A DNA stretch of 8,437 nucleotides from CBDUUP01 sp965370435 (GTDB taxonomy: Bacteria; Chloroflexota; Anaerolineae; Anaerolineales; UBA11579), in NCBI GenBank assembly GCA_965370435.1, contig CBDUUP010000189.1, forward strand, positions 1-8,437, in the 5' to 3' direction. This document shows positions 1 to 8,078 of the stretch, piece by piece. The notes beneath the pieces are model-generated. The model had not been told where the DNA came from. It was given only the letters and a program-made list of their open reading frames with translations, and did no database searches. Position numbers and translations under genes: made by a program. Every line of letters begins with the position of its first letter. Position 1 is the stretch's first letter.

Positions 1-3000
1 GAGTGATGAGCCACGACGAGAACACCCACGTGTACTTCTCCTGGTTGTTCTCCCGCGGCCAGGATTACGCCCACGACCCGCTCTCTCACGGACCATTCCA
101 ATTCCACGTCGTCGCCCTTTCCTACTTGATCTTCGGCGATAACGACTTCACCGCCCGCATCCCCGCTGCGTTGGCCAGTATCGCCGCCATCCTCTTTATA
201 TGGAACTACCGGCGCTACCTGGGAAAAGCTGGCGCACTGATTGCCGCGGGGCTATTCCTCATATCGCCCTACATGCTTTACTATGGCCGCTACGTGCGCA
301 ATGAAGCCTACGTAGCCCTATTTGGAGTCATAACGCTATGGGCCATCCTTAGATATTTGGAAACCGGAAAACACCGCTACCTCTACTACCTGACCACCGT
401 AACCGTCCTCCACTTTGCCACCAAGGAAACCGCCTTTATTTATACCGCCCAGGCCCTCATATTCCTGGGATTCTATTTCCTCTACCGGATCGCCCAACAA
501 ACCTGGAAAAGCCTCTTTGGCCGGAATTTATTCTTTGCCTTGTTGATCATTGCCGCTTTGTTTGCGGGAGCTGGCGGCGGACGAATCTACTTGGAAGGCA
601 GAGCCGAATCAGCCGACTCGCAAGGTTTCATCGAACCTATTCCATTGGATTCGGAAAGTGAAGAATCTGAAAGCGCATTGAACCTTAATACTATCCTCAT
701 CGTTGGAGGCCTCATAGCCTTCGCGGCCGCCTTTATCACCCTATTGAGGGGCTACGGATGGGAGGCGTTATGCAATGTGCGTTCTTTCAGCCTGATGATA
801 TTGTTGTTAACCCTCGTGCTGCCTCATCTTTCTCCCTTTGTGATTCAAGTGGGCAACAAAGTTTTCTCCGCGTTAGTCACAATGATGACCAATTCGAGTG
901 CAGCCGATCCGAATAACCCCAACGCCATTCTCAAATTCTTCCAATATTTTCAAAATGTGAACGTCCTGGAATACCGGACCGCGGCAGGAGCGGGCAAACT
1001 GCTCATCTACCTGATCCCCTTGTTTGCCATATCCGCCCTCATCGGCCTCAAATGGAAGCCCCGGGTCTGGCTCATCAACAACGCCATCTTCTATTCCATC
1101 TTCGTGGTCCTTTTCACCTCCATTTTCACCAACGGCTTTGGCTTCTTCTCCGGCATGGTCGGCTCATTGGGATATTGGCTGGCCCAGCAAGCGGTCGAAC
1201 GTGGCAGCCAGCCCTGGTATTACTACATCGCCGTTCAGGTGCCCATATACGAATACCTCCCCGCCCTGGGAGTCCTCTTTGCCGCCCTATTGGGAATCCG
1301 AGCCTGGGGCAAGAGCGTTTATTTCCGCATCATCTCAGCCCTGGCAAGCCGCCTCTCCCCGGAAGAGGAGGAAGAACCGCTGCCAGAAATTTCCTCCATC
1401 CTAGAAGCAAATGAGCCGGAGGAGGAAGCCGAAGAGCCAGCCGAACAACCCGATATTTCAGGCCCCCAACCTGCCCCCACCGCCGCCCTGCTCGGCTTTT
1501 GGGTAGTGACCAGCGCAATCGCTTACGCCGTCGCCGGGGAGAAAATGCCCTGGCTGACCGTCCACATCACCCTGCCCATGCTGCTGCTCACCGGATGGTA
1601 TTTAGGCAAAATGATAGACGCCATCAATTGGCAATCCTTCCGTGAAATGAATGGCGGAATTGTGCTTTTATTGCTGCCCATCTTCATCGCCAGCCTTTTC
1701 GCCAGCATAGGGATTCTGCTCAGCCCGACGCCTCCCTTCATGGGATCCGAACTAGCCCAACTTGAAGCCACCAGCGGCTTCCTGGTCGCCTTGACCGCAG
1801 CCGCCCTCAGCGGAGGGCTGTTGGCCTGGCTGTTGAAAACCTGGCCTTGGCCCCAGATCACCAACACCATCGCGCTATCCTTCTTCGCCTTGTTGGGTCT
1901 GCTCACCACTCGCACAGCCTTCATGGCAACATACATTAATTATGACGATGCTAATGAATTTTTAGTCTACGCCCATTCCGCCGGCGGGGTCAAGGAAATT
2001 CTAGCCCAGATCGAAGAGATATCCATGCGAACCACCGGCGGCCTGGACATCGTCGTCGCCTACGACGATATTTCCACCTACCCCTACTGGTGGTACCTGC
2101 GCAACTACGACAATAAAATCTTCTATGGCGGCAACCCCACCGGCAATATCCGGGATGCAGCCGTCATCCTGGTGGGAGATGTCAACTTTGGCAAACTTGA
2201 ACCTTTGGTCAACAACAACTATTATCGATTTGACTACATTCGCCTTTGGTGGCCCAACCAGGATTACTATGGATTGACCTACGAGCGCATCAAAGATGCC
2301 GCCCAAAGCGCCGAGATGCGAGCCGCTTTGTGGGACATCTGGTTCTACCGCGATTACGAACGCTATGCGACCGTCAAGGGATACGATTACAAATCCTCCA
2401 GCTTCAACCTGCCCAACTGGAACCCCTCCAGCCGCATGCGGATGTACGTCCGCAGGGACGTGGTCGCCATGCTTTGGGACCACGGCCTCAGCCTGGTGCA
2501 AGAACCGATCAAGCCCCCCGACGAAGGAAAATATGTTGACTTGACCGCCGATTCCTATTTCGGCGTCCTGGGCAGCGAACCCGGGCAATTCCAACACCCC
2601 CGCGGCATCGCCGCCGCGCCCGATGGCAGCCTCTACGTCGCCGATACCGATAACCACCGCATCCAACACCTCTCCCCCGATGGCGCCGTTTTGGAATCCT
2701 GGGGAACGTTTTATCATAGCTCGGAAGGAGATGAAGCTCCTCCGGGCACGTTCGATCAACCCTGGGACGTAGCCGTGGACCCCAACGACGGAACGGTTTA
2801 CGTCGCCGATACCTGGAACCACCGCATCCAGAAATTCTCCCCCACCGGTGAATTCATAACCATGTGGGGCAGTCCAGATTTCGGCCAGACTACTAATTTC
2901 TACGGTTTCTGGGGTCCTCGCGGAATTGCAGTTGACTCAGAAGGCCGCGTCCTGGTCACCGATACCGGCAACCACCGGGTGGTGGTCTTTGATGCCGACG

Positions 3001-3437
3001 GAAACTTCATCACCCAGTTCGGCGGCGAAGGATTCCAGGATGGCTACTTTGCCGAGCCGGTCGGCATTGCCGTCAACGCCGAAGGGATTGTCTACGTGGT
3101 GGATACCTGGAACCAACGCATCCAGGCCTTCATCCCCATGCCGGGCGGCAACTATGTATTTTCTCATTCCTGGGGAGTTTACGGCTGGATTGGCGCTTCC
3201 CTGGACAACAAACCTTACATCGCCGTTGACAGTCGGGGCCACGTTTTCGTCACCGACCCCGAGAAATATCGAGTGATTGAGTTCACTCCTCAGGGCGAAT
3301 ACGTCCGGTATTGGGGTGAGTACAGCGAAGAAGCGGATGGCTTCGGCCTCTCCGCCGGCATCACCGTTGACCCCCTGGGCGGTATCTGGGTCAGCGATCC
3401 GATAAATAACCGCCTCCTCCACTTCACCCTGCCATAG
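1..3437 (+). CDS. TIGR03663/Agl23-like polytopic membrane protein (GT-C/PMT-like) fused to NHL beta-propeller, 5' partial
   Basis: The frame is open from the left edge to a TAG at 3435-3437. The first visible codons match residues 48 onward of the downstream paralog (RVMSHDE in both), so the true start lies upstream and about 47 residues, including the first membrane helix, are missing. Numbering here starts at position 3. Seen: the acidic pair D5-E6, the H29-G30-P31 triplet, and conserved arginines in TARIPAALAS and YGRYVRNEA. These are the hallmarks I recall for TIGR03663, which resembles dolichyl-phosphate-mannose mannosyltransferases at its N-terminus. About 15 hydrophobic segments span residues ~32-645, broken by a Ser/Glu-rich loop (~199-229) and a Glu/Pro-rich loop (~452-490). 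A soluble aromatic-rich region follows (~650-855), then six NHL blades (~861-1144) with DTDNHRIQ/DTWNHRIQ-type signatures. Inferred role: transfer or handling of lipid-linked sugar at the membrane, with the propeller outside. The substrate is unknown and catalysis is unproven. Confidence 0.95.
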   Translation, partial: VMSHDENTHVYFSWLFSRGQDYAHDPLSHGPFQFHVVALSYLIFGDNDFTARIPAALASIAAILFIWNYRRYLGKAGALIAAGLFLISPYMLYYGRYVRNEAYVALFGVITLWAILRYLETGKHRYLYYLTTVTVLHFATKETAFIYTAQALIFLGFYFLYRIAQQTWKSLFGRNLFFALLIIAALFAGAGGGRIYLEGRAESADSQGFIEPIPLDSESEESESALNLNTILIVGGLIAFAAAFITLLRGYGWEALCNVRSFSLMILLLTLVLPHLSPFVIQVGNKVFSALVTMMTNSSAADPNNPNAILKFFQYFQNVNVLEYRTAAGAGKLLIYLIPLFAISALIGLKWKPRVWLINNAIFYSIFVVLFTSIFTNGFGFFSGMVGSLGYWLAQQAVERGSQPWYYYIAVQVPIYEYLPALGVLFAALLGIRAWGKSVYFRIISALASRLSPEEEEEPLPEISSILEANEPEEEAEEPAEQPDISGPQPAPTAALLGFWVVTSAIAYAVAGEKMPWLTVHITLPMLLLTGWYLGKMIDAINWQSFREMNGGIVLLLLPIFIASLFASIGILLSPTPPFMGSELAQLEATSGFLVALTAAALSGGLLAWLLKTWPWPQITNTIALSFFALLGLLTTRTAFMATYINYDDANEFLVYAHSAGGVKEILAQIEEISMRTTGGLDIVVAYDDISTYPYWWYLRNYDNKIFYGGNPTGNIRDAAVILVGDVNFGKLEPLVNNNYYRFDYIRLWWPNQDYYGLTYERIKDAAQSAEMRAALWDIWFYRDYERYATVKGYDYKSSSFNLPNWNPSSRMRMYVRRDVVAMLWDHGLSLVQEPIKPPDEGKYVDLTADSYFGVLGSEPGQFQHPRGIAAAPDGSLYVADTDNHRIQHLSPDGAVLESWGTFYHSSEGDEAPPGTFDQPWDVAVDPNDGTVYVADTWNHRIQKFSPTGEFITMWGSPDFGQTTNFYGFWGPRGIAVDSEGRVLVTDTGNHRVVVFDADGNFITQFGGEGFQDGYFAEPVGIAVNAEGIVYVVDTWNQRIQAFIPMPGGNYVFSHSWGVYGWIGASLDNKPYIAVDSRGHVFVTDPEKYRVIEFTPQGEYVRYWGEYSEEADGFGLSAGITVDPLGGIWVSDPINNRLLHFTLP

Positions 3438-3479
3438 CGCGCCGGCAATCGTCCAACACTCGATAAATCAAGCATATTC

Positions 3480-3484
3480 AGGAG
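3480..3484 (+). promoter_or_regulatory. Shine-Dalgarno site of the second membrane protein gene
   Basis: AGGAG lies five bases before the ATG at 3490. It supports that start over the internal Met at residue 26, which falls at the beginning of the first hydrophobic helix. The 52-bp gap after the upstream stop codon shows no hairpin terminator, so co-transcription with the upstream paralog is likely. Confidence 0.8.
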
Positions 3485-3489
3485 CCACT

Positions 3490-6400
3490 ATGCAAGCTAC
3501 CCAAGAAAAACAATCCCTCGGAGCGGATAAACCAACCCTCACTGACTTCAAAGTGAACTGGGAAATGGTGATATTCCTCATCATCGTCGCCATCGCCATC
3601 CTCAGCCGGTTTTACGACCTGGGCGCCAGAGTGATGAGCCACGACGAAAGCCTGCACACCCTGTTCTCCTGGAATCTTTTCCGGGGTAACGGCTACCAAC
3701 ACACCCCCATGATGCACGGACCGCTCCAATTCCACCTGGTAGCCTTCTCCTACTTCCTCTTCGAAGCCAGCGATTTCACCGCCCGCATCCCGGCCGCGCT
3801 GGCCAGCATCGCCACCATCGTCTTTCTCTGGAACTATCGCCGCTTTTTAGGCCGTACCGGGACCCTGATCGCCGCGGGGCTGTTCCTCATTTCCCCCTAC
3901 ATGTTGTACTATGGCCGCTACGTCCGCAATGAGGCCTTTGTCGCCCTGATCGGAGTCATAACCCTTTGGGCCATCCTCCGCTATCTAGAAAGCGGCCAAA
4001 ACCGCTACCTTTATTATTTGACCGCCGCCACCGCCCTCCACTTCACCGTCAAGGAGACCGCCTTCATCTACACCGCCCAGGCGTTGTTGTTCCTCGGTTT
4101 TTACTTCTTATACCGGATATCCCGCCGCAGGTGGGTAAAGCCGTCCTACCAGAATATCTTTGTCACCCTGCTCATCATCGCGCTGTTCGTCGCTGGGATT
4201 GCAGGCGGGATGAATATTATTAAAAACTGGGAGGTCCAAATCGACTCCGCTGAAGTGGCGGAGCCTGCCAACCCAGAAGAAACCCCCAGCGATGGTCAAT
4301 CCTCGGAAGAGTCTTCTTTCCCCATGGTTTTCCTCGCAATCGCCATAATTGTAGTGCTATGTATATACGCCTCCTTGTATTTTCTGATCTTTGGGTATGG
4401 GTGGCGTAACCTTCGCAACGAACGCTCCTTCGGACTGCTGGTCATCCTGGGTACCCTGGTGTTGCCGCAGCTCTCTCCCTTCGTCATAGAAATCATTAAC
4501 CAATATTTGCCCGCCTTTGGATGGGACCCGCTCAACTACTTCTCATTTTTGAGCATGACAAAAACAGCAGTGGTCGTCATCTTAATGTTAGCGCCCGCCC
4601 TCTTGATTGGCCTGCTATGGAAACCTCGCATCTGGCTGATCAACTTTGGCATCTTCTTCGCCATCTTCACCGTCTTATACACCACCATCTTCACCAATGG
4701 CCCCGGATTCTTTTCCGGCATGGTAGGTTCTCTTGGCTATTGGATCGAACAGCAAGCCGTGGAGCGAGGCAGCCAGCCCTGGTATTACTACCTCCTTGTC
4801 CAGATCCCATTTTATGAATATTTGCCCGCGCTCGGGAGCCTCTTGGCTGCCGGGCTGGGAATCAAAAGCTGGTGGAAGACATACCAGGCAAATCGAGCAA
4901 AATCGGACGAAACCGAAGAAGCTGAAATTTATGAAATCCAAGAGATCGAAGAAACCGTTGAAGACGCAGAAGAACCGCCCCCCACCACAGCCTTGATCGG
5001 ATTCTGGGCCATCACCAGTCTGCTGGCATTCACCATCGCCGGAGAAAGGATGCCCTGGCTCACCGTTCACATCACCCTGCCCATGTTGCTGCTCTCTGGT
5101 TGGGCTTTGGGCAAGGTCATTGACAGCATAGACTGGCAAGCCTTTCGAGAAAAGCGCGGCCACCTCGTCATCCTGGCCCTTCCGGTATTCATCATCAGTT
5201 TGTTGGCGGTGTTTGGCCTGGCGCTCAGCGACACCCCGCCCTTCCAGGGTAAGGACCTCGAACACCTAAACGCATCCAGCAATTTCTTGACCGCCCTGGT
5301 CATCGCCGGTCTCAGCGGCGCGGGAGTTTTCAGCCTGCTTCGGAACTGGGAGGGTGCTCAAATCCGGCGCACGGTCACCCTGGCTGTCTTTTCCTTGTTC
5401 GGTCTGCTCACCGTCCGCACAGCCGCCATCGCCTCCTACGTAAATTATGACAACGCCACAGAATTCCTGGTTTACGCCCATTCAGCCCGGGGCGTGAAAG
5501 ACATCATGGAACAAGTGGAAGAAATCTCCCGCCGCACCACCAACGGATTAGACATCGTGGTCGCCTACGACGAAGACGTCCCCTGGCCTTTCAGTTGGTA
5601 TCTACGGGATTATGAAAAGAAAAAATACTACGGCGAAACCCCTACCATCGAAATCCGTGAGGCCTCCATTATCCTGGTGGGGAATGATTATTTCAACCAG
5701 ATCGGCCCGGTAGTCGGCGAAAACTATTACCAAATAGACTACATACGCATGTGGTGGCCCAACCAGGACTACTTCGACCTGACCTGGGAACGGATCGCCA
5801 ACGCCCTGTTCAATCCAAGTTTGAGGACCGCCCTCTGGGATATCTGGTTCTATCGCGATTACGAAAAATATGCCCTGACCAAAGAGTTAGAATTCGAAAC
5901 CTCCGCTTTCAGCCTGGCGAACTGGAGTCCTGCGGATGAGATGAGGATGTATATCCGTAAAGACATTGTGGCCCAACTTTGGGACTATGGCTTCAGCCTG
6001 GAGCTTGAACCTCTGTTCGAAGACCCCTATAAAGATGGGAAACTTGATTTGATCGCCGATAACTCAATCGGTACAACCGGCAATGAACCGGGCCAATTCC
6101 AGGGCGTTCGGGGATTTGATGTCGCCCCCGACGGCAGCCTATACATCGCCGACACCGACAACCACCGCATCCAACACATGGCCCCCGATGGCAGCGTCCT
6201 GAACGTCTGGGGGGCCTATGGAGCCACCACCGATACCGAGGAGGCTCCGACCGGCGCCTTCAACCAACCCTGGGACGTGGCCGTTAGCCCCATAGACGGC
6301 TCGGTCTACGTCGCCGACACCTGGAACCACCGCATCCAGAAATTCACCGCCAATGGAGAATTTGTAACCGCCTGGGGTTTCAGCCAGTACGGCAGCGCTG

Positions 6401-6942
6401 ACCCCTATGGATTCTGGGGCCCCCGTGGAATTGCAGTGGACCTTGAGGGCCGCGTATACGTCACCGACACCGGAAACCACCGGGTATTGGTCTTTGACGC
6501 CGACGGCCTTCACCTGGACGATTTCGGCGGGGCTGGCTTTGGCAACGGCCAATTCTCCGAACCGGTGGGCATTGACGTCGGCCTGGACGGCAGGGTATTC
6601 GTTGCCGACACCTGGAACCAGCGCATCCAAGTATTCTACCCAACCGATTTCGGAGGCTACAGCTATCTTTTCTCCTGGAACGTAAATGCCTGGTTTGGCG
6701 ACACTCTGAACAACAAGCCCTACATCGCCGTTAACCCGCAAGGGCATGTCTTCATCACCGACCCAGAGATGTACCGGGTGATTGAATTCACCGCCGAAGG
6801 CCAGTTCGTCCGTTTTTGGGGAGACTTCAGCGCCGGGCTGGATGGTTTTGGGTTGGCCTCCGGGATCGCCATAGACCCACTTGGCAACCTATGGGTGAGT
6901 GACGGCTCCTTCAACCGCATCCTGCACTTCACCCTGCCCTGA
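3490..6942 (+). CDS. TIGR03663/Agl23-like polytopic membrane protein (GT-C/PMT-like) fused to NHL beta-propeller, complete paralog
   Basis: Complete 1150-residue protein, collinear with its upstream neighbour and similar over its whole length, so the pair arose by tandem duplication. The N-terminal ~24 residues are polar, followed by a first helix (~26-39). The family signatures are D52-E53 just after that helix, H76-G77-P78, and arginines in TARIPAALAS and YGRYVRNEA. In GT-C enzymes an acidic motif in the first outer loop is catalytic; DE may play that part here (inference). Many further membrane segments follow to ~residue 660, interrupted by polar loops at ~247-276 and ~467-501, the latter rich in Glu. 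The soluble region to ~865 carries motifs shared with the paralog (WWPNQDY, ALWDIWFYRDYE). Residues ~868-1150 hold six NHL blades, e.g. ADTWNHRIQKF and TDTGNHRVLVF, enough for one propeller. Its likely site is the cytoplasmic membrane with the propeller outside. Alternatives are a flippase accessory protein or a non-enzymatic receptor. Confidence 0.96.
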   Translation: MQATQEKQSLGADKPTLTDFKVNWEMVIFLIIVAIAILSRFYDLGARVMSHDESLHTLFSWNLFRGNGYQHTPMMHGPLQFHLVAFSYFLFEASDFTARIPAALASIATIVFLWNYRRFLGRTGTLIAAGLFLISPYMLYYGRYVRNEAFVALIGVITLWAILRYLESGQNRYLYYLTAATALHFTVKETAFIYTAQALLFLGFYFLYRISRRRWVKPSYQNIFVTLLIIALFVAGIAGGMNIIKNWEVQIDSAEVAEPANPEETPSDGQSSEESSFPMVFLAIAIIVVLCIYASLYFLIFGYGWRNLRNERSFGLLVILGTLVLPQLSPFVIEIINQYLPAFGWDPLNYFSFLSMTKTAVVVILMLAPALLIGLLWKPRIWLINFGIFFAIFTVLYTTIFTNGPGFFSGMVGSLGYWIEQQAVERGSQPWYYYLLVQIPFYEYLPALGSLLAAGLGIKSWWKTYQANRAKSDETEEAEIYEIQEIEETVEDAEEPPPTTALIGFWAITSLLAFTIAGERMPWLTVHITLPMLLLSGWALGKVIDSIDWQAFREKRGHLVILALPVFIISLLAVFGLALSDTPPFQGKDLEHLNASSNFLTALVIAGLSGAGVFSLLRNWEGAQIRRTVTLAVFSLFGLLTVRTAAIASYVNYDNATEFLVYAHSARGVKDIMEQVEEISRRTTNGLDIVVAYDEDVPWPFSWYLRDYEKKKYYGETPTIEIREASIILVGNDYFNQIGPVVGENYYQIDYIRMWWPNQDYFDLTWERIANALFNPSLRTALWDIWFYRDYEKYALTKELEFETSAFSLANWSPADEMRMYIRKDIVAQLWDYGFSLELEPLFEDPYKDGKLDLIADNSIGTTGNEPGQFQGVRGFDVAPDGSLYIADTDNHRIQHMAPDGSVLNVWGAYGATTDTEEAPTGAFNQPWDVAVSPIDGSVYVADTWNHRIQKFTANGEFVTAWGFSQYGSADPYGFWGPRGIAVDLEGRVYVTDTGNHRVLVFDADGLHLDDFGGAGFGNGQFSEPVGIDVGLDGRVFVADTWNQRIQVFYPTDFGGYSYLFSWNVNAWFGDTLNNKPYIAVNPQGHVFITDPEMYRVIEFTAEGQFVRFWGDFSAGLDGFGLASGIAIDPLGNLWVSDGSFNRILHFTLP

Positions 6943-6960
6943 ACGAAACACCATTTAAAT

Positions 6961-7051
6961 ACCTCCCGCAGGTTTGTCTGGATGCATCCATTATCAAGCA
7001 ACAATTATGCCAAATTGAACATATCCGTCTTAGAAACAACCTGCGGGAGGT
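6961..7051. repeat. Perfect 14-bp inverted repeat pair enclosing 63 bp
   Basis: The arm ACCTCCCGCAGGTT (6961-6974) recurs as its exact reverse complement at 7038-7051. Each arm is also a small imperfect palindrome: ACCT-CCCGC-AGGT on the left, AACCT-GCGGG-AGGTT on the right. The left arm lies 18 bp after the stop of the second membrane protein and is followed by TTGTCT, so it could act as a weak terminator. The right arm is followed by TTATCTTT. Alternatives are one large 14-bp stem-loop, two separate short terminators, or the ends of a miniature mobile element. No clear target-site duplication flanks the pair. Confidence 0.6.
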
Positions 7052-7121
7052 TTATCTTTACGCAACCATTTTCGGGAACATTCTATACCAAATGGCGGTT
7101 TTTGTGAGTCGCTCAAACGTT

Positions 7122-7231
7122 TACGAAGTCGGCCTGCGCCGACATGACGATATTTTAGTCCGCCGAAGGCTTCGTCCTGAGGCTCAACCCGAAGGAGCGG
7201 ACTTCGTAGTTGTTGGTGCGACTTTAGTCGC
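7122..7231. repeat. Mosaic dispersed-type intergenic repeat built from nested hairpins
   Basis: Several inverted repeats are packed together. The outer pair is TACGAAGTC (7122-7130) with GACTTCGTA (7200-7208). GTCGGC-CTGC-GCCGAC forms a 6-bp hairpin at 7128-7143. AGTCCGC (7157-7163) pairs with GCGGACT (7197-7203), enclosing CTTCG/CGAAG (7170-7174/7190-7194). GCGAC-TTTA-GTCGC forms a hairpin at 7218-7231. From memory, modules such as GCGACTAAAGTCGC near CTACGAA are widespread intergenic repeats in Chloroflexota and cyanobacteria. Copy number in this genome cannot be judged from one window. Confidence 0.6.
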
Positions 7232-7251
7232 TGTGTCCCCCAAAACACGCC

Positions 7252-7258
7252 AAAAGAG
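7252..7258 (+). promoter_or_regulatory. Probable ribosome binding site of the methyltransferase
   Basis: The purine run AAAAGAG directly abuts the ATG at 7259, too close to serve it, but lies nine bases before the in-frame ATG at 7268. This suggests translation really starts at 7268 (Met4 of the longest frame). The match to the anti-Shine-Dalgarno sequence is only moderate. Confidence 0.45.
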
Positions 7259-7945
7259 ATGCAATATATGAAATCCCCATTAAACGACCCCAAGCTGGAA
7301 GCGTTGCTTGACCGCCTCCACGCCCAAAGCGACACCCAAGCCGACGAGACCAACGCCTACTTCGAACAGCGTGAGCAAGTGGTCGCCATCGATCAAGAAG
7401 ACTATTACGACGATGACATGGTTCGTTTTCTCTCAGACAAGATGGTCGCCCTTGACCGAGATAAGGCAGAGTTCTGCTACCTGCTCTGCCGTTCCCTGCG
7501 AGCGACCCGTATCGTGGAAGCGGGCACTTCCTTCGGAGTCTCCACCCTCTATCTGGCGGCCGCGGTTCGCGACAATCAAGTCGAGAACGGGGTAGTCATC
7601 GGAACGGAATACGAGCCTAAGAAAGTAAAAATCGCTCATGCCAATTTCAAGGAAGCGGGGTTTAGCGAATTCATCGAACTCCGAGAAGGAGACCTGCGGG
7701 AGACTCTCCAAGACGTTGGCGGCCCGGTGGACTTCATGCTGGTAGACATTTGGGAAGTGGCTCTCCCCGCCCTGGAGCTGGTGTCCTCCAGCCTGCGTCC
7801 CGGGGCCATCGTAGCCTGCGACAACACTACCGTGGACGCCGCCGAGTACCGCGGCTACTTCGAATTCGTGAACGACCCGAACAATCGCTTCCGCACAATG
7901 ACAGTCCCGTTCGAGGGCGGTTTTGAGCTTTCTGTCCGTATCTGA
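7259..7945 (+). CDS. Class I SAM-dependent O-methyltransferase, probably metal-dependent (COG4122/CCoAOMT-like)
   Basis: A 228-residue protein whose size and motif order fit small divalent-metal-dependent O-methyltransferases. Seen: a SAM-binding motif I, VEAGTSFGVST (86-96, glycines 89 and 93); an acidic residue ending the next strand in GTEYEP (E117), where the SAM ribose is usually bound; EGD (143-145); D163 in the strand FMLVDIWE; and D188-N189 in IVACDN. The D...DN trio matches the metal ligands known in this family. The C-terminal strand ending ELSVR is also typical. It probably methylates a hydroxyl on a small molecule in the cytosol; the acceptor cannot be told. The longest frame begins at 7259, but the ATG at 7268 has the better-spaced ribosome site. 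It is separated from the membrane pair by 316 bp of repeats, so it is likely an independent transcription unit. Metal-independent methyltransferase relatives remain possible. Confidence 0.92.
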   Translation: MQYMKSPLNDPKLEALLDRLHAQSDTQADETNAYFEQREQVVAIDQEDYYDDDMVRFLSDKMVALDRDKAEFCYLLCRSLRATRIVEAGTSFGVSTLYLAAAVRDNQVENGVVIGTEYEPKKVKIAHANFKEAGFSEFIELREGDLRETLQDVGGPVDFMLVDIWEVALPALELVSSSLRPGAIVACDNTTVDAAEYRGYFEFVNDPNNRFRTMTVPFEGGFELSVRI

Positions 7946-8078
7946 GGCCCAAGACCAGTTCCATTTATAGAGAATATTGGTTAGTATCGTCCAGACGAAC
8001 CTACAAAATTTAATCACACCCTGGTCACAGGCATGTTCTATTGAATACATCTTCAGACATTCTATGGCAAGGTGCGCA

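Larger units (their letters stand above)
6943..7258. other. Non-coding, hairpin-rich intergenic region
   Basis: This 316-bp gap separates the membrane pair from the methyltransferase. I see no credible coding sequence on either strand; the reverse-strand reading frame here runs through repeat hairpins and into the next gene. It contains the 14-bp inverted repeat (6961-7051), a 10-bp palindrome centred in 6980-6989, a small CAATT/AATTG stem (7002-7017), and the mosaic repeat (7122-7231). A promoter for the methyltransferase should lie here, but I could not find a well-spaced -35/-10 pair. Confidence 0.7.

Noticed and set aside
2001..2822. 273-codon reverse-strand frame opposite the first membrane protein
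   Set aside because: It is antisense to the soluble region and NHL blades, and its Gly/Val/Asp-rich pattern is the complement of the repeated blade codons. The forward frame has clear family motifs.
3438..3489. Possible terminator or promoter between the two membrane protein genes
   Set aside because: The 52-bp gap has no stem of useful length followed by T residues and no convincing -35/-10 pair; only the ribosome site is supported.
6139..6747. 202-codon reverse-strand frame opposite the second propeller
   Set aside because: It is a similar complement of NHL repeats (GVGDV-type strings). The matching frame opposite the first gene shows this is a codon-bias artefact of the repeats.
1..6942. 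Assembly artefact duplicating one gene
   Set aside because: The two copies differ throughout at the nucleotide and protein levels, including different loop lengths, so they are genuine diverged paralogs.
6961..7231. CRISPR array
   Set aside because: The repeats here are inverted and of differing sequence, with no regularly spaced direct repeats or uniform spacers and no cas genes nearby.
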